Part shown: in pieces, positions 8,839 through 18,091 of the stretch | Position numbering within the stretch: the first letter of the stretch is position 1 | How the letters are laid out: every line of letters starts with the position of its first letter | NCBI RefSeq assembly: GCF_005406125.1 | Contig: NZ_BIXZ01000003.1 | Span: 62,001-126,000, forward strand | DNA length: 64,000 nt | Reading direction: 5' to 3' | Source of the DNA: Haloarcula mannanilytica | GTDB lineage: Archaea; Halobacteriota; Halobacteria; Halobacteriales; Haloarculaceae | Made by a program: the position numbers and the translations under genes | Notes under the pieces: model-generated | Told to the model about the DNA's origin: nothing | Database searches by the model: none | The model's input: the letters and a program-made list of their open reading frames with translations, nothing else

Positions 8839-9484
8839 GATCAGAACTATGATCAGCTCTGTCGCTATCGCACTGTTAATTATTTCTGCCGGCTGTTCCG
8901 CGTTTGCGGGAGGCAGTGGACCAGTCGAAGAGACAGCTACGTCAACGCAGACGCCAGAACTCACGACAGAAGTTACTGAGACCCCAACATCTGTAGCTAC
9001 GGAAACTGAGAACGAGTCAGTTGCTACAGAAGAACCTGAAATAGAAACCGAATCTGCCACTGAAGGAGATCCCAGTAAGGCAAAGAAGTTTGAAAAATTC
9101 GATGAAGAGATGGAATACCTCTCAAGAGATGATGCCTCTGTTGAAGGAGAGGCTTTCCCTGAGAACGATTCATACCACCTTACGTATGAAATGCGAGATA
9201 CAACAAACTTCACCAACACCCGAGACGACCGGCTTGATCCGCTATGGACATACTACGTCATTGTAGAGGAGTATAATAACAATGACGAACAAGACCACAC
9301 ATACATCGCTGATACAGTCAATATAACGTTCACTACGGAAGATGGCGGAGTGTTCGAGACGACTTACATTAAATACAATTGGGCGTACAAGTACTATACC
9401 GACGAATGGTCGCTCCGAATCTTCATGGCAAAGTATGGCTCTACCACTCAAGAGGGACCAGCTTACCACGATAATTGGCGGTAG
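8831..9484 (+). CDS. lipoprotein with Thr/Glu-rich stalk
   Basis: The protein has 217 residues. A signal peptide ends in the lipobox ISAGC (Cys near residue 21), so a lipid anchor outside the membrane is expected. Residues of about 30-80 are a Thr/Glu/Ser/Pro-rich stalk, a likely glycosylated spacer. A globular domain follows (about 85-217) rich in Tyr, Trp and Asn. Overlap with the preceding membrane-protein gene suggests coupled translation. Its low GC and the neighbouring secreted PKD protein suggest a cell-surface cassette acquired by transfer. No enzyme motif seen. Confidence 0.75.
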   Translation: MSKIRTMISSVAIALLIISAGCSAFAGGSGPVEETATSTQTPELTTEVTETPTSVATETENESVATEEPEIETESATEGDPSKAKKFEKFDEEMEYLSRDDASVEGEAFPENDSYHLTYEMRDTTNFTNTRDDRLDPLWTYYVIVEEYNNNDEQDHTYIADTVNITFTTEDGGVFETTYIKYNWAYKYYTDEWSLRIFMAKYGSTTQEGPAYHDNWR

Positions 9485-9650
9485 CGAGTTGGTCAACTCG
9501 GAATCACGAGCCATGGAGCGTTTTCGCCTACGGCCTCGCCGCTCAGGAGTCAGTCTTATCGCTGCAACATTTTACGGCGTGTCGATCAGGCACCCATGTT
9601 AGACTCTGACGAGGGACAAAGATTAGACCCAGCCGGTTTTAGAGGAGAGT

Positions 9651-9944
9651 ATGAGAGCGAAGCCGGAGTATCGTGACCGGGACGACACCGAGGTTGCGGT
9701 GCTCGATGCGCTCGCTGACCGCCGCGAGGAGGGGATGACCGTCTTCGAACTTCGGTCGCGGACGGAGGAGAACATCGACCGGATTGAGGACGCGCTCGCC
9801 GCTCTCAAGGCGGACGGTCTCATCGAGGTCGAGGACAACGGGGAGCGGACAGTCATTCTTCCAGGAGAGGGCGTGGTGGGCGAGTCAAAACCGGACGAAG
9901 CGGAATCGATTCTCGACCAGATTCGCAAGCGACTCCCCCTGTAG
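9651..9944 (+). CDS. small winged-helix-like protein
   Basis: The protein has 97 residues, opening MRAKPEYRDRDDTEVAVLDA. The pattern of helices followed by ADGLIEVEDNGERTVILP fits a winged helix-turn-helix of the MarR/ArsR-like fold, which is common in short haloarchaeal proteins (I recall a DUF6432 label, unverified). The C-terminal DEAESILDQIRKRLPL is a charged helix. It stands alone; DNA binding is inferred from the fold only. Confidence 0.75.
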   Translation: MRAKPEYRDRDDTEVAVLDALADRREEGMTVFELRSRTEENIDRIEDALAALKADGLIEVEDNGERTVILPGEGVVGESKPDEAESILDQIRKRLPL

Positions 9945-9967
9945 GGGGCCCCACCCTTGCAGCGGCG

Positions 9968-11149
9968 TCAGGCCACGTCCAACGGCGTGGCCGCACAGTT
10001 GTTCGGCCCGAGTTCGAGTTCGAATGCGGTGTCATCGTCGGCTGTCGCTGTTCCGAGATTAATCGCGATTATTCGCTCGAAGTTGGCCGGACGCGGCGGG
10101 ATGTCGTCACAGACGTATTCGACAAACGCCTCTCGCTCCATCTCGAATGCGGGCAGCTGGTCGCGGAGGGTACCGAGGGTGGCCGTGAACGTCCCGTCGG
10201 CCGCCGGTGTAGTCGACTCGTTGTAGTGGCCCGGCGCAACGCGTGTCTCGTCGGGCAGCGCCGCGAGGCGCTCGGTCAGCGTCCGGTGGAGGTCGCGGGC
10301 GAGGTCGCGAGCGCCGTCGGCGCCGGCTTCCAGGTCCGGCCGGGCAACGCTGTCGAGGAAGATGCTGTCGCCGGCTAAGAGTACAGCACCGACGGTGAAA
10401 CCGGTCATCCCCGTTGTATGGCCGGGTAGCGGGTTGGGTTCTAGCGTGACTGAGCCGACCTGTAATGTTTCGTCGTCGGCTAGTTCAGTCACGTCAGCGG
10501 CGACGCCGCGGTCGGCCGCGCGCTCAGAGAGGATCGGTTCGGCGTCGGTTTCGGCGGCGAGGCGGCGAACGCCGCTGATGTGGTCTGCGTGGACGTGCGT
10601 GTCGACGGCATAGGTGAGCGTGGCGTCGCGGTCGACGGCATCGGCGACGTATCGGTCGGTGAACGTCCGGAGCGGGTCGACGACGGCGGCCGAGCCGTCG
10701 CTGACGACCATGTAGCCCAGACAGCCCGACGACCGGCGGCGGTACTGGAGGACGGTGGCGGCGTCACAGGCAATCTCGCGGGCCTCGTAGAGGCGCGCCC
10801 ACCCCTCCATGCCGTCGCTGAGGTTCCGCGCCTCGAAGCCGTGTTCTGTCAGGAGGCCGGCGACGAAGGCGCTGGCCTCACCGCGAGCGCAGACGACCGT
10901 TATCGGCCCGGTACCGGCCACCGCTGCAACGAGGTCGTCCACCTCGCCGGTCACTTTCGCCTGGAGGAGCTTCGGGAAGGGCAGCTGTGTCGCCGTCACC
11001 GAATCGCCGCTGAGCCGCCACTGTTCGTACTCGTCGCGGTCGCGCACGTCGAGCAATCGAATCGACTCGCCGGCGTCGAGTTTCGACTGCAACGCAGCTG
11101 TCGACAGCGACGGTGGGTCCGTGGGCGGATCGGGATAGTCCTCGGCCAT
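9968..11149 (-). CDS. rhodanese-MBL-fold fusion (persulfide-dioxygenase-like)
   Basis: The protein has 393 residues. An N-terminal rhodanese domain (about 13-110) carries the active-site Cys in VVCARGEAS. A metallo-beta-lactamase domain follows from about residue 130, with metal motif HVHADH, then PLPGHTTGM, LLAGDSIFLD and APGHYNES. The whole resembles ETHE1/persulfide-dioxygenase relatives, which oxidise glutathione- or protein-bound persulfide; in many known fusions the rhodanese domain follows the MBL domain instead. It probably handles sulfane sulfur in the cytoplasm. Glyoxalase II is the main alternative, less likely because of the fused rhodanese. Confidence 0.88.
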   Translation of the reverse strand: MAEDYPDPPTDPPSLSTAALQSKLDAGESIRLLDVRDRDEYEQWRLSGDSVTATQLPFPKLLQAKVTGEVDDLVAAVAGTGPITVVCARGEASAFVAGLLTEHGFEARNLSDGMEGWARLYEAREIACDAATVLQYRRRSSGCLGYMVVSDGSAAVVDPLRTFTDRYVADAVDRDATLTYAVDTHVHADHISGVRRLAAETDAEPILSERAADRGVAADVTELADDETLQVGSVTLEPNPLPGHTTGMTGFTVGAVLLAGDSIFLDSVARPDLEAGADGARDLARDLHRTLTERLAALPDETRVAPGHYNESTTPAADGTFTATLGTLRDQLPAFEMEREAFVEYVCDDIPPRPANFERIIAINLGTATADDDTAFELELGPNNCAATPLDVA

Positions 11150-11219
11150 GCTGACTGTAGCGCCGCTCGGCGGATAAATCGGGCGGGGATTTCAAGCCCG
11201 TCCCGCGCCCAGCGGACGT

Positions 11220-11822
11220 ATGGACGCAGGGGCCGCTATCGACGCCGTTCGCGACCGGACCGAGACGGAGCGCAACAGACTGGGATCGGATAAGGCACTC
11301 ATCGCAGCGACGGACGCGACGCTGGAGACTGAAGCAGTGCTCGCGGCGGCCGCGGCGCGCGAGTCAGGACTCGCACGCGTGCTCGATCAGTGGGCCGGCG
11401 AGAGCGACGACGCCGCAACGACCCAGTTCGAGGCGGCCGCTGCGGGTGCGGCCGAGCGGGCCGACCGCATCGACGCAGACGTGGGGGACTCCGATGCGTT
11501 CATCGACCATCTCGAAACCGTCAGCGGAACCGCGAACCGCGTCGGGGCTGGCCTCGTCGCCGCGCCGCTGGTCGCCGACCGGTTTTACCTGCAGGTGGTG
11601 AGCTTCTTCGTCAACGAGGCGGACGAAGGGCGGGCTGATACGTTCCGTGAGATCCGACAGGGAGCGTCGGCGCTCAATCACGGTGAGACTGCGCTCGGTG
11701 CTCTTTCGGAATCTGAGCGTGAGACGGCGGCAACGGCCGCGACTGAGGCTATTGAAGCAGCCTACGACGATTACGCGACAACGCTGGAGGCGATGGGACT
11801 GGACCCAAAGCCCATCTGCTAA
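11220..11822 (+). CDS. all-helical conserved haloarchaeal protein
   Basis: The protein has 200 residues and is rich in Ala, Glu and Asp, predicted to be almost all alpha-helical. Long helices with regularly placed acidic residues (MDAGAAIDAVRDRTETERNRL opening, then HLETVSGTANRVGAGLVAAPL and FREIRQGASALNHGE) suggest a four-helix bundle, perhaps ferritin- or rubrerythrin-like, but I cannot point to a full ExxH metal set. It is divergent from the rhodanese-MBL gene by about 70 bases and overlaps the convergent ABC permease by 4 bases. Function unknown. Confidence 0.65.
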   Translation: MDAGAAIDAVRDRTETERNRLGSDKALIAATDATLETEAVLAAAAARESGLARVLDQWAGESDDAATTQFEAAAAGAAERADRIDADVGDSDAFIDHLETVSGTANRVGAGLVAAPLVADRFYLQVVSFFVNEADEGRADTFREIRQGASALNHGETALGALSESERETAATAATEAIEAAYDDYATTLEAMGLDPKPIC

Positions 11823-13429
11823 TCCAGTCGGTAGGTCGCCACGCGGTTGGCGGCATAGAGGAAGCCCGCGACAGCGCCCGCAATCGCTATTACCACCGTC
11901 ATCGCCAGGCCGCCGCCCAGGAGCCACGGTGTGCCGAGCGGTATCTGGAACAGGTCACGAACAGCGAGTAGGTAGGCGAGGCTGGCCGGCGTGACGGCCA
12001 CGCCGAGGACAAGGAAGTACAGCCCAAACGCCCAGCCGCTGGGGACGACCACTTCGCGGCCCTGCACCGACGAGGACTCGAATTTCGGGAATACGACGCC
12101 GGAGCCGACGGCCATGGCCGGCGCGGCGACAGTTGCGACGAGCGCGGTCGCGAGTCCCACAGCGAGCGTGACCGGCGGCGTCCCGGCCGCGGCCCCGAGG
12201 CCGACCACCAGAAGCGTCGTGACCGCGACGCTGGGGAGCGCGCCCGCGAGGACGAGTCCAGTGACGAACGCCCGACCCGAGACGTTGGCTGTCAGCGTCA
12301 GCGGGAGCACGCCTTCCTCGCCGCCGAGCGGATTGAGCGAGAACGCCGCGCCGAACGCCGCCGCGCTGGCGAGGCCAGCGGTGAGCGGGAGCGTCGGCGG
12401 CACCACCCGCTCTAGAACGACGATCTGGAGGTGATACACCAGAAAGAAAAACGGCATGACCGCGAACTGGACGGTGACCGGGGCTCGCTTGGCTCGGAGC
12501 CAGGACTTCTGGACCACGACGCGAGTCGCTGTCGGGACCCGCCCTTTCAGCAGGCGATCTGAAAGCGTCCGCTCGTCGGCGTCGAACTCGTGGTCGGGCT
12601 GGACCGGGTCGGCGTACCAGACCCGCCCGGCCAGCCACAGGCAGGCCGCCACGCCGACAGGAATCGTTGCGACCAGTCCCACTGTGGCAACGACGGCGGT
12701 TACCGGAGTGCCGCCGGTCCCCAGCACGAGCAGGACCACGTCGGCGGGCCAGGAGAGGGGCGACTGGGTCGCCAACTGGAGCACGCGAAGCTGTATCGTC
12801 GGAACGGCCGTCATCGCAACCCAGCCAATCGGGAAGATGAGGGAGACGATGGCCCCGACGCTCGCGCGATGACTGGCGACGAATGCCGAACGGTTCGCGA
12901 CCAGTTTCGTCACCAGCCCCACTCCGAAGCCCAGAACGGTCCCCAGCAGCACGACTGTGACCGAACCACCGAGAACGATGACAGCGACGAGAACGCCGGC
13001 ATCACCGACTGCGAGCCCGCCCACCAGCGCCAGAACCGGGACGGTGAGCGCGAGCGACACGCGACCGACCTCAGCGGCGAGCAGCCCGGCCGCCGCGTCC
13101 TCGTAGGGGACCGTCGTCAGCAATCCGTCGGCAGCGTCGGGCTCGCCGGCCGATTTCACCGTGTGCTGGAGCGTGACGAAGCCGACGAGTCCGAGCAGCC
13201 CGACGATGCCCGCCGTCGTCGCAAGCCTGACCGTATGTGGCTCGCTGACAGCGAGGACGCCGCCGAGAAAGAAGGCCGCCGCGCCGATAGCGAAGCTGTA
13301 GACGACGAGCATCAAGCCGCCGCCGAGCAGCATGAGCGTCCCGCGTGTCGTGCCCATGAGTTTGCGCCAGGTCCGCTGTAGCTCTGTCCGCGCAATCAGG
13401 AGCGCTCGCTGTCCGTTCGGCCGTCTCAT
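11819..13429 (-). CDS. ABC transporter permease, large multi-helix type
   Basis: The protein has 536 residues with roughly 12 hydrophobic segments and a basic N-terminus (RTELQRTWRKLMG). It lacks any ATPase motif. It begins within the last 4 bases of the ABC ATPase gene (ATGA overlap), which strongly pairs the two as one exporter. The architecture, with two six-helix halves, is like ABC-2-type permeases of haloarchaea. Cargo not predictable. Confidence 0.85.
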   Translation of the reverse strand: MRRPNGQRALLIARTELQRTWRKLMGTTRGTLMLLGGGLMLVVYSFAIGAAAFFLGGVLAVSEPHTVRLATTAGIVGLLGLVGFVTLQHTVKSAGEPDAADGLLTTVPYEDAAAGLLAAEVGRVSLALTVPVLALVGGLAVGDAGVLVAVIVLGGSVTVVLLGTVLGFGVGLVTKLVANRSAFVASHRASVGAIVSLIFPIGWVAMTAVPTIQLRVLQLATQSPLSWPADVVLLVLGTGGTPVTAVVATVGLVATIPVGVAACLWLAGRVWYADPVQPDHEFDADERTLSDRLLKGRVPTATRVVVQKSWLRAKRAPVTVQFAVMPFFFLVYHLQIVVLERVVPPTLPLTAGLASAAAFGAAFSLNPLGGEEGVLPLTLTANVSGRAFVTGLVLAGALPSVAVTTLLVVGLGAAAGTPPVTLAVGLATALVATVAAPAMAVGSGVVFPKFESSSVQGREVVVPSGWAFGLYFLVLGVAVTPASLAYLLAVRDLFQIPLGTPWLLGGGLAMTVVIAIAGAVAGFLYAANRVATYRLD

Positions 13430-14166
13430 CGTGCGTCCGGCTGTTCGCTGGTCACGTCGAGGAACACGTCTTCGAGCGTGCTTCCGGACTCGACGCCCTC
13501 GGTCAGTTCGGCCGGCGATCCCTCCGCGACGAGATCGCCGTCGTACAGCACGCCGACGGTGTCGGCCAACTCCTCGACGACAGGCAGGATATGCGTCGAG
13601 AGAAAGACGGTCGTCTCCGCGGCCGCGACCTCGCTGATGGTGTCACGCACCGTCCGGGCCGCCCGCGGGTCCAGGCCCGAGGTCGGTTCGTCCAGAAAGA
13701 GAACCTCGGGGTCGTGCAACAGCGCCTGGACCAGCCCGAGTTTCTGTTTCATTCCCTTCGAATACGTCTCGACGCGCCGGTCGGCGTCCTCGTCGAGGTC
13801 GAACCGGTCGAGCAGCGATTCCACGCGGTCCCAGTCCTCGTGGCCGCGCAGGCCGGCGACGTACTCCAACTGCTCCCGGCCGGTGAGTTCGTCGTACAGT
13901 GGCGGTTCTTCGGGGAGAAAGCCGATGTGTTCGACCACCGCAGCGCGGTCGGCGACCGACTCGCCCGCGACCCGGGCCGAGCCGCTTGTTGGATTTGTCA
14001 GCGTCGTCAGAACCCGAATCGTCGATGTCTTGCCCGCGCCGTTGGGACCGAGAAAGCCGAAGACGCTGCCACGCGGGACCGACAGATCGAGGTCTTCTAT
14101 CGCCGAGACGCCACTGTAGCGCTTCGTCAACCCCTCGGTGACGATTGCGGGTGCTGGAGGGCACAT
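13426..14166 (-). CDS. ABC transporter, ATP-binding protein
   Basis: The protein has 246 residues. It shows Walker A GPNGAGKTS (about 39-47), Q-loop GFLPEEPPLY, the signature region YSKGMKQKLGL in which the usual LSGG is replaced by YSKG, Walker B EVLFLDEPTSG and the H-loop FLSTHIL. YSKGMKQ is normal for the CcmA/ABC-2 exporter group. It sits first in a two-gene operon with the large permease. The repeat element at 14,267-14,365 lies about 100 bases upstream. Confidence 0.95.
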   Translation of the reverse strand: MCPPAPAIVTEGLTKRYSGVSAIEDLDLSVPRGSVFGFLGPNGAGKTSTIRVLTTLTNPTSGSARVAGESVADRAAVVEHIGFLPEEPPLYDELTGREQLEYVAGLRGHEDWDRVESLLDRFDLDEDADRRVETYSKGMKQKLGLVQALLHDPEVLFLDEPTSGLDPRAARTVRDTISEVAAAETTVFLSTHILPVVEELADTVGVLYDGDLVAEGSPAELTEGVESGSTLEDVFLDVTSEQPDAR

Positions 14167-14266
14167 ACGGGCAGTGCCGACCCGTTTCTCAAAAGGTCTT
14201 CCTGTTGATAGGCGCGTCTTTGGAATGTGGGCTTGATCTCCTTCAGCCTGGAGTTAGAGTTTGAAC

Positions 14267-14365
14267 AGCCAGAAAGCCCCCTGTCGCTGGGCGTTCGAGA
14301 CGACGCAAGCACGCGAAGCGCGCACAGCGAGGCGCGGGAGCTGAGAACGCGGGGGCTTTCTGGCT
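14267..14365. repeat. long-hairpin intergenic element A (99 bp) with AGCCAGAAAGCCCCC ends
   Basis: Perfect 15-base inverted ends (14,267-14,281 and 14,351-14,365) enclose a short interior with a further inner pair GCGTTC (14,291-14,296) and GAACGC (14,345-14,350), so the unit can fold into one long hairpin. It begins 58 bases beyond the stop codon of the RNase R-like gene and lies upstream of the ABC ATPase gene. The same ends flank element B at 31.7 kb. It contains no open frame of note. Confidence 0.75.
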
Positions 14366-14422
14366 CTCGAAGACGGTAATTACAGAACCAAACCAACCAT
14401 CCAATAACAAATAGACTAACCG

Positions 14423-15787
14423 TTACTCTTCGGCGGTTGCGTCGGCTGCATCTGCGTCCGCCTCGTCCTCGTCATCAGGATTTTCGACCACTTCGATGCC
14501 GCGGTTGTTGACCGCCGACGGGTCCAGGCCGACCTCCTGCAGGAAGTCTTTGTACTCGCGCTCGCACTGCTCGGCGTCCTTCTGGCGGTCGCTAGCGCGG
14601 TCACACAGCGCGATGAGGTCCTCGGGCACGTCGTTGGTGTAGACGATCCAGTGGTTGATGAGGTCCGAGAGCCGCCGGATGGGCGAGGTGAAGTGCCCGT
14701 AGATCTCGAAGTTCAGTGCGTGGTGGCCGCCGAAGGGGTCGTTCATGTACTTCGCGCGGGGCATCACCTTCATCACGGCCCACTGGATCTTATCGAGCTG
14801 GCGACCGGGGGCCTGTTCGAGCGTGGCGTTGACGGCCTTCCGCGGATCGTCCCAGGCGTCGCCGGGGATAGACACGCCGTCCAGTTCCTGAATCTCGACT
14901 AAGGCCTCGTCCCACTCGTCGGGGCTGGGCTGGGGGTGGACGCGGTACATCGCCTCGACGCCACGAGACCACATCAGCTCGTGCGTGACGGCCTTGTTGG
15001 CCTTCAGCATGCACTCCTCGATGATGGTGTGGGCGCGGTCACGCGCGGGGTTGAGGACGAGCGACCCCTCCTCCTTGCGCTGTTCGTGCATCCGGTCGGC
15101 CAGTTCCCAGACGCGCTCGGTCTTCTCCGCGAGGTCGACGCTCTGGTCCTCTAGCACGTCTTCCGCGGTCTCTGGCTCATCCAGCAGGCGCTCGGCCTCG
15201 GTGTAGGTCAGCCGGGCGTCGCTGCGGATGACGGACTTGTAGATGTTGATCTCCTCGTAGCCGAGGTTCTCCTTGTCGAGGTGCATCTCCACGGTGTGGG
15301 CCAGGCGGTCTTCGTTGGGGACCAGCGAACAGACGGTCTCGGCGAGGACGGGCGGCAGCATGTGGACGGTGTAGGCCGGGAGGTAGACGGTGTTCCCGCG
15401 CTCGACGGCCTGGTCCCACATCTCCGTGTCGGGGTTGACGTAGTGGGTCACGTCGGCGATGTGGACCCAGAGGACGATTTCGTCCTCGCGCTCCTCGATA
15501 GAGATGGCGTCGTCGAAGTCCTGTGCGTCGATGGGGTCGGTCGTCCAAGTCGTCATCTCCCGGAGGTCCTCGCGTTCGTCGACCTCGTCCTCGATTTCGG
15601 CCTGCACGTCTTGTGTGCGCTCTTTGGCCTCCTCCAGTACCTCGGGTGGGAACTCGTCGGGGATACCGAACTTCTCGAACAGCTCCTCGCGTTTGTTCTC
15701 CAGATGCCGGGCCATCTCCTCGTCAATCTGAACGGGACCTTGTCCCTCGGCGGTCCCGGCGGCCGCCTGCGCGTCGTCTGTAGTCAT
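14423..15787 (-). CDS. rnr: RNase II/R-family 3'-5' exoribonuclease
   Basis: The protein has 454 residues from the ATG at 15,787 (MTTDDAQ); the in-frame ATG 21 codons upstream adds an atypical extension. The RNB catalytic domain (about 85-390) shows the magnesium-binding motif TDPIDAQDFDDAIS, then VHIADVTHYV, the TVYLPAYTVHMLPPVLAE segment and, near the C-terminus, HFTSPIRRLSDLINH. N-terminal cold-shock and C-terminal S1 RNA-binding domains of bacterial RNase R are absent, as is usual in haloarchaea. It degrades RNA from the 3' end. The tail after residue 425 is highly acidic. Confidence 0.92.
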   Translation of the reverse strand: MTTDDAQAAAGTAEGQGPVQIDEEMARHLENKREELFEKFGIPDEFPPEVLEEAKERTQDVQAEIEDEVDEREDLREMTTWTTDPIDAQDFDDAISIEEREDEIVLWVHIADVTHYVNPDTEMWDQAVERGNTVYLPAYTVHMLPPVLAETVCSLVPNEDRLAHTVEMHLDKENLGYEEINIYKSVIRSDARLTYTEAERLLDEPETAEDVLEDQSVDLAEKTERVWELADRMHEQRKEEGSLVLNPARDRAHTIIEECMLKANKAVTHELMWSRGVEAMYRVHPQPSPDEWDEALVEIQELDGVSIPGDAWDDPRKAVNATLEQAPGRQLDKIQWAVMKVMPRAKYMNDPFGGHHALNFEIYGHFTSPIRRLSDLINHWIVYTNDVPEDLIALCDRASDRQKDAEQCEREYKDFLQEVGLDPSAVNNRGIEVVENPDDEDEADADAADATAEE

Positions 15788-15853
15788 GTCACCCGGTACG
15801 AACAGGGCGTAGTTAGGGCTGTCGGGGTGGGATTGGGCTGTGACTCCCACGTC

Positions 15854-16138
15854 TCAGTCTCTGTTGGCGTCGTCTTCGGAGAGTTCCCGGAACCGTTCGA
15901 GAAACGTCGCCCGGTCGGTCTCACCGGCCCCGGCGGCGTCGAGTGTCGTTTCGAGGCCGTCCCGCGGTTGCTGGCACAGGTCGGCGAAACAGGCCTTACA
16001 GAGGTGCTCGAACGCCTTGTCCCGGCGGTCCCATCGGTCCCCGTGCTTGTCGTACTCGCGGGCGTCGGACCGCGGGATGGATTCCCCACACGCGATGCAG
16101 GTGACTGACTCCCCCCGGGAGTTCCGGGACCCGAACAT
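15854..16138 (-). CDS. small zinc-finger protein
   Basis: The protein has 94 residues. Two Cys pairs, CIACGE (about 14-17) and CKACF (about 47-50), flank a charged segment and should bind one zinc ion. The C-terminal third is helical and acidic (FLERFRELSEDDANRD). It lies 66 bases upstream of the RNase gene on the same strand and may be co-transcribed with it. A conserved haloarchaeal family of unknown role. Confidence 0.75.
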   Translation of the reverse strand: MFGSRNSRGESVTCIACGESIPRSDAREYDKHGDRWDRRDKAFEHLCKACFADLCQQPRDGLETTLDAAGAGETDRATFLERFRELSEDDANRD

Positions 16139-16266
16139 ACGAACCCGTTGCGACTGACAGCGTTTAGAGCTTTTCGCACAGGCAACAGTTCCCCGTTCCG
16201 GGCCACACGTTTATTCACCACCCGCCACTAGAGAGGGTATCGGCTACACGGAGCCAGGGACACCGA

Positions 16267-17847
16267 ATGAAGCCACCAGAGACACTCGCTCACTCGACGT
16301 TGGACACGCTACCGATCAATATTGCTGTTCTCGACGACGAGGGGACGATCCTGTTTACGAACCACGCCTGGCGGGAGTTCGCGGGCGACGAGGACGGGGA
16401 GATGGAGGGGACGAACTACTTCGCGACAACCGACGTTGACGCAGATGAGTACGCTGGCAAGGCGCTCGACGGCATCGAGTCGGTCATCGACGGTGAGCAA
16501 GATCTGTTCACGATGGAGTACCCGTGTCACTCCCCGGAGGAGAAGCAGTGGTTCCTGATGCGGGTCGCGCCGCTGCCGGCAGACGAGGCCGGGAGCGCGG
16601 TCGTCGCACACATCGACATCACCCAGCGGAAGCTCGCCGAACTGGCGGCCGAGCGCCGGAGCGAGGAGCTCAAAGCCGAGCGCCAGAACCTCAAACATCT
16701 CGTCGACCGGGTCGACGGCCTGCTGAAGGCGGTGATGGGCGACGTGTTGACCGTCGACTCGCGCGAGGCGATCCAACAGACCGTCTGTGACCGGCTGGCC
16801 GCGGTCGACTCCTACCAGTTCGCCTGGGTCTCCGAACTGGACCTGCGCGACGAGACGCTGTCGTCGACAGCGCTGTCGGCCGACCGCCCGACCTCGCTGT
16901 CGATCCCGCTTGACGCCGACGACCCGGTCGCAAAAGCGGCCCGTTCCGAGGAGATGCAGGTCGTGACCGGTGACATCGACGAGCAACACAACCGGCTCGC
17001 CGACTCCGAGGTCGCGTCGGTGGCGGCCGTCCCGCTCGTCTCGGGCGACTCGCTGTACGGCGTCCTCACCGTCTACGCCGACAGCGACGACGTGTTCGAC
17101 CCCCGGGAGCAGGCGGTACTGGGAACTATCGGCCGGGCGACCGCGGCAGCCATCGACGCCCGCGAGACCAGCCGGCTGCTGACCGCCGACAACGTCACTG
17201 AACTCGAACTACAGGTCACCGACCCCGAGGTGTTCTACATCGATGTGGCGAGCGAACTCGGCTGCTCGATGGAGTACGGCGGCAGCGTCCCCGACGGCGA
17301 GGAGACGGTGATGTTCTTCCTCGTCCAGACGGACGACCCCTCGGCGGTCTGTGCCGTCGCCGCCGACCATCCGCAGGTGTCGGGCGTCTCGCACGTCTCG
17401 ACGGCGGATTCGTCGGCACTGTTCGAATTCACCGTCTCGGACCCGCCGGTCGTCTCGGTCGTCGCCGATCGCGGGGCCCAGACGGGCGACATTCTCGTCG
17501 AACCCGGGCACGCCACGGTGACTGTTACCCTCCCGGCGTCGATGGAGACCCGGACCGTGGTCGAGCAGGTCCGGGACCGGTACCCGGAGACGGAACTGCT
17601 CTCCGTCCGGGAGCGGGACGAACCGCCCGTCTCCCGGCAGGCCTTTATTGCCAACGTTGAGGATCGACTGACCAACCGCCAGCTCACGGCGCTCCGGAAG
17701 GGATTCCTCGGCGGCTTCTTCGACTGGCCACGCGACGTGTCCGGTGAGCAACTGGCCGAGTCGATGGACATCTGTCCGTCGACGTTCCACCAGCACCTCC
17801 GTGCGGGTGAGCGAAAGTTACTGGAAGAAGTGTTCGAAAACTGGTAA
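16267..17847 (+). CDS. bat: Bat-like transcriptional activator (PAS-GAF-HTH-10)
   Basis: The protein has 526 residues. A PAS domain (about 14-125; NIAVLDDEGTILFTNHAW) is followed by a short coiled-coil linker (about 125-155), a GAF domain (about 160-290), the Bat-associated beta-rich domain (about 305-455), and a C-terminal HTH-10 DNA-binding domain (LTNRQLTALRKGFLGGFFDWPRDVS, SMDICPSTFHQHLRAGERKLL). In Halobacterium, Bat senses oxygen and light and activates bop, brp and crtB1. Here it stands directly upstream of crtB, crtY and brp on the same strand, which supports the same role. Other HTH-10 regulators share the architecture, so the symbol rests on context. Confidence 0.85.
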   Translation: MKPPETLAHSTLDTLPINIAVLDDEGTILFTNHAWREFAGDEDGEMEGTNYFATTDVDADEYAGKALDGIESVIDGEQDLFTMEYPCHSPEEKQWFLMRVAPLPADEAGSAVVAHIDITQRKLAELAAERRSEELKAERQNLKHLVDRVDGLLKAVMGDVLTVDSREAIQQTVCDRLAAVDSYQFAWVSELDLRDETLSSTALSADRPTSLSIPLDADDPVAKAARSEEMQVVTGDIDEQHNRLADSEVASVAAVPLVSGDSLYGVLTVYADSDDVFDPREQAVLGTIGRATAAAIDARETSRLLTADNVTELELQVTDPEVFYIDVASELGCSMEYGGSVPDGEETVMFFLVQTDDPSAVCAVAADHPQVSGVSHVSTADSSALFEFTVSDPPVVSVVADRGAQTGDILVEPGHATVTVTLPASMETRTVVEQVRDRYPETELLSVRERDEPPVSRQAFIANVEDRLTNRQLTALRKGFLGGFFDWPRDVSGEQLAESMDICPSTFHQHLRAGERKLLEEVFENW

Positions 17848-18091
17848 TCAGTGATTCCGAACCCCTGTTCTAGTAGTGGACTCCTGATGTGGTTCCCGAA
17901 GCAGTTTGGTAGTCCGTTTATCCCGATAACAACCGTACATACATGTAGTGATACGGACCCAGTGTCCTGTTTGCTGCCGGCAAACGGACGGGACACAGCC
18001 CTTCGCGACAGCGGGTCGACCGGACCATTACGGACAGCCTGCAGACAGCGCGCAACGTATCGCCCGCCGAATGACCACTCGATAGCTTTCA
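17848..18091 (+). promoter_or_regulatory. bat-crtB intergenic region with strong hairpin
   Basis: The 244-base gap holds an imperfect hairpin at 17,962-17,996: GTGTCC/GGACAC outer arms and GTTTGC-TGCCG-GCAAAC inner arms. It could be a terminator of bat or an operator for crtB. A loose match to the Bat upstream activator box (ACCC and CTAGT elements) lies at 17,861-17,880, but the spacing differs from the known box. No other gene is seen in the gap. Confidence 0.4.

Noticed and set aside
17861-17880. Possible Bat upstream activator box
   Set aside because: ACCC and CTAGT elements are present but spacing does not fit the known box well enough to call it.
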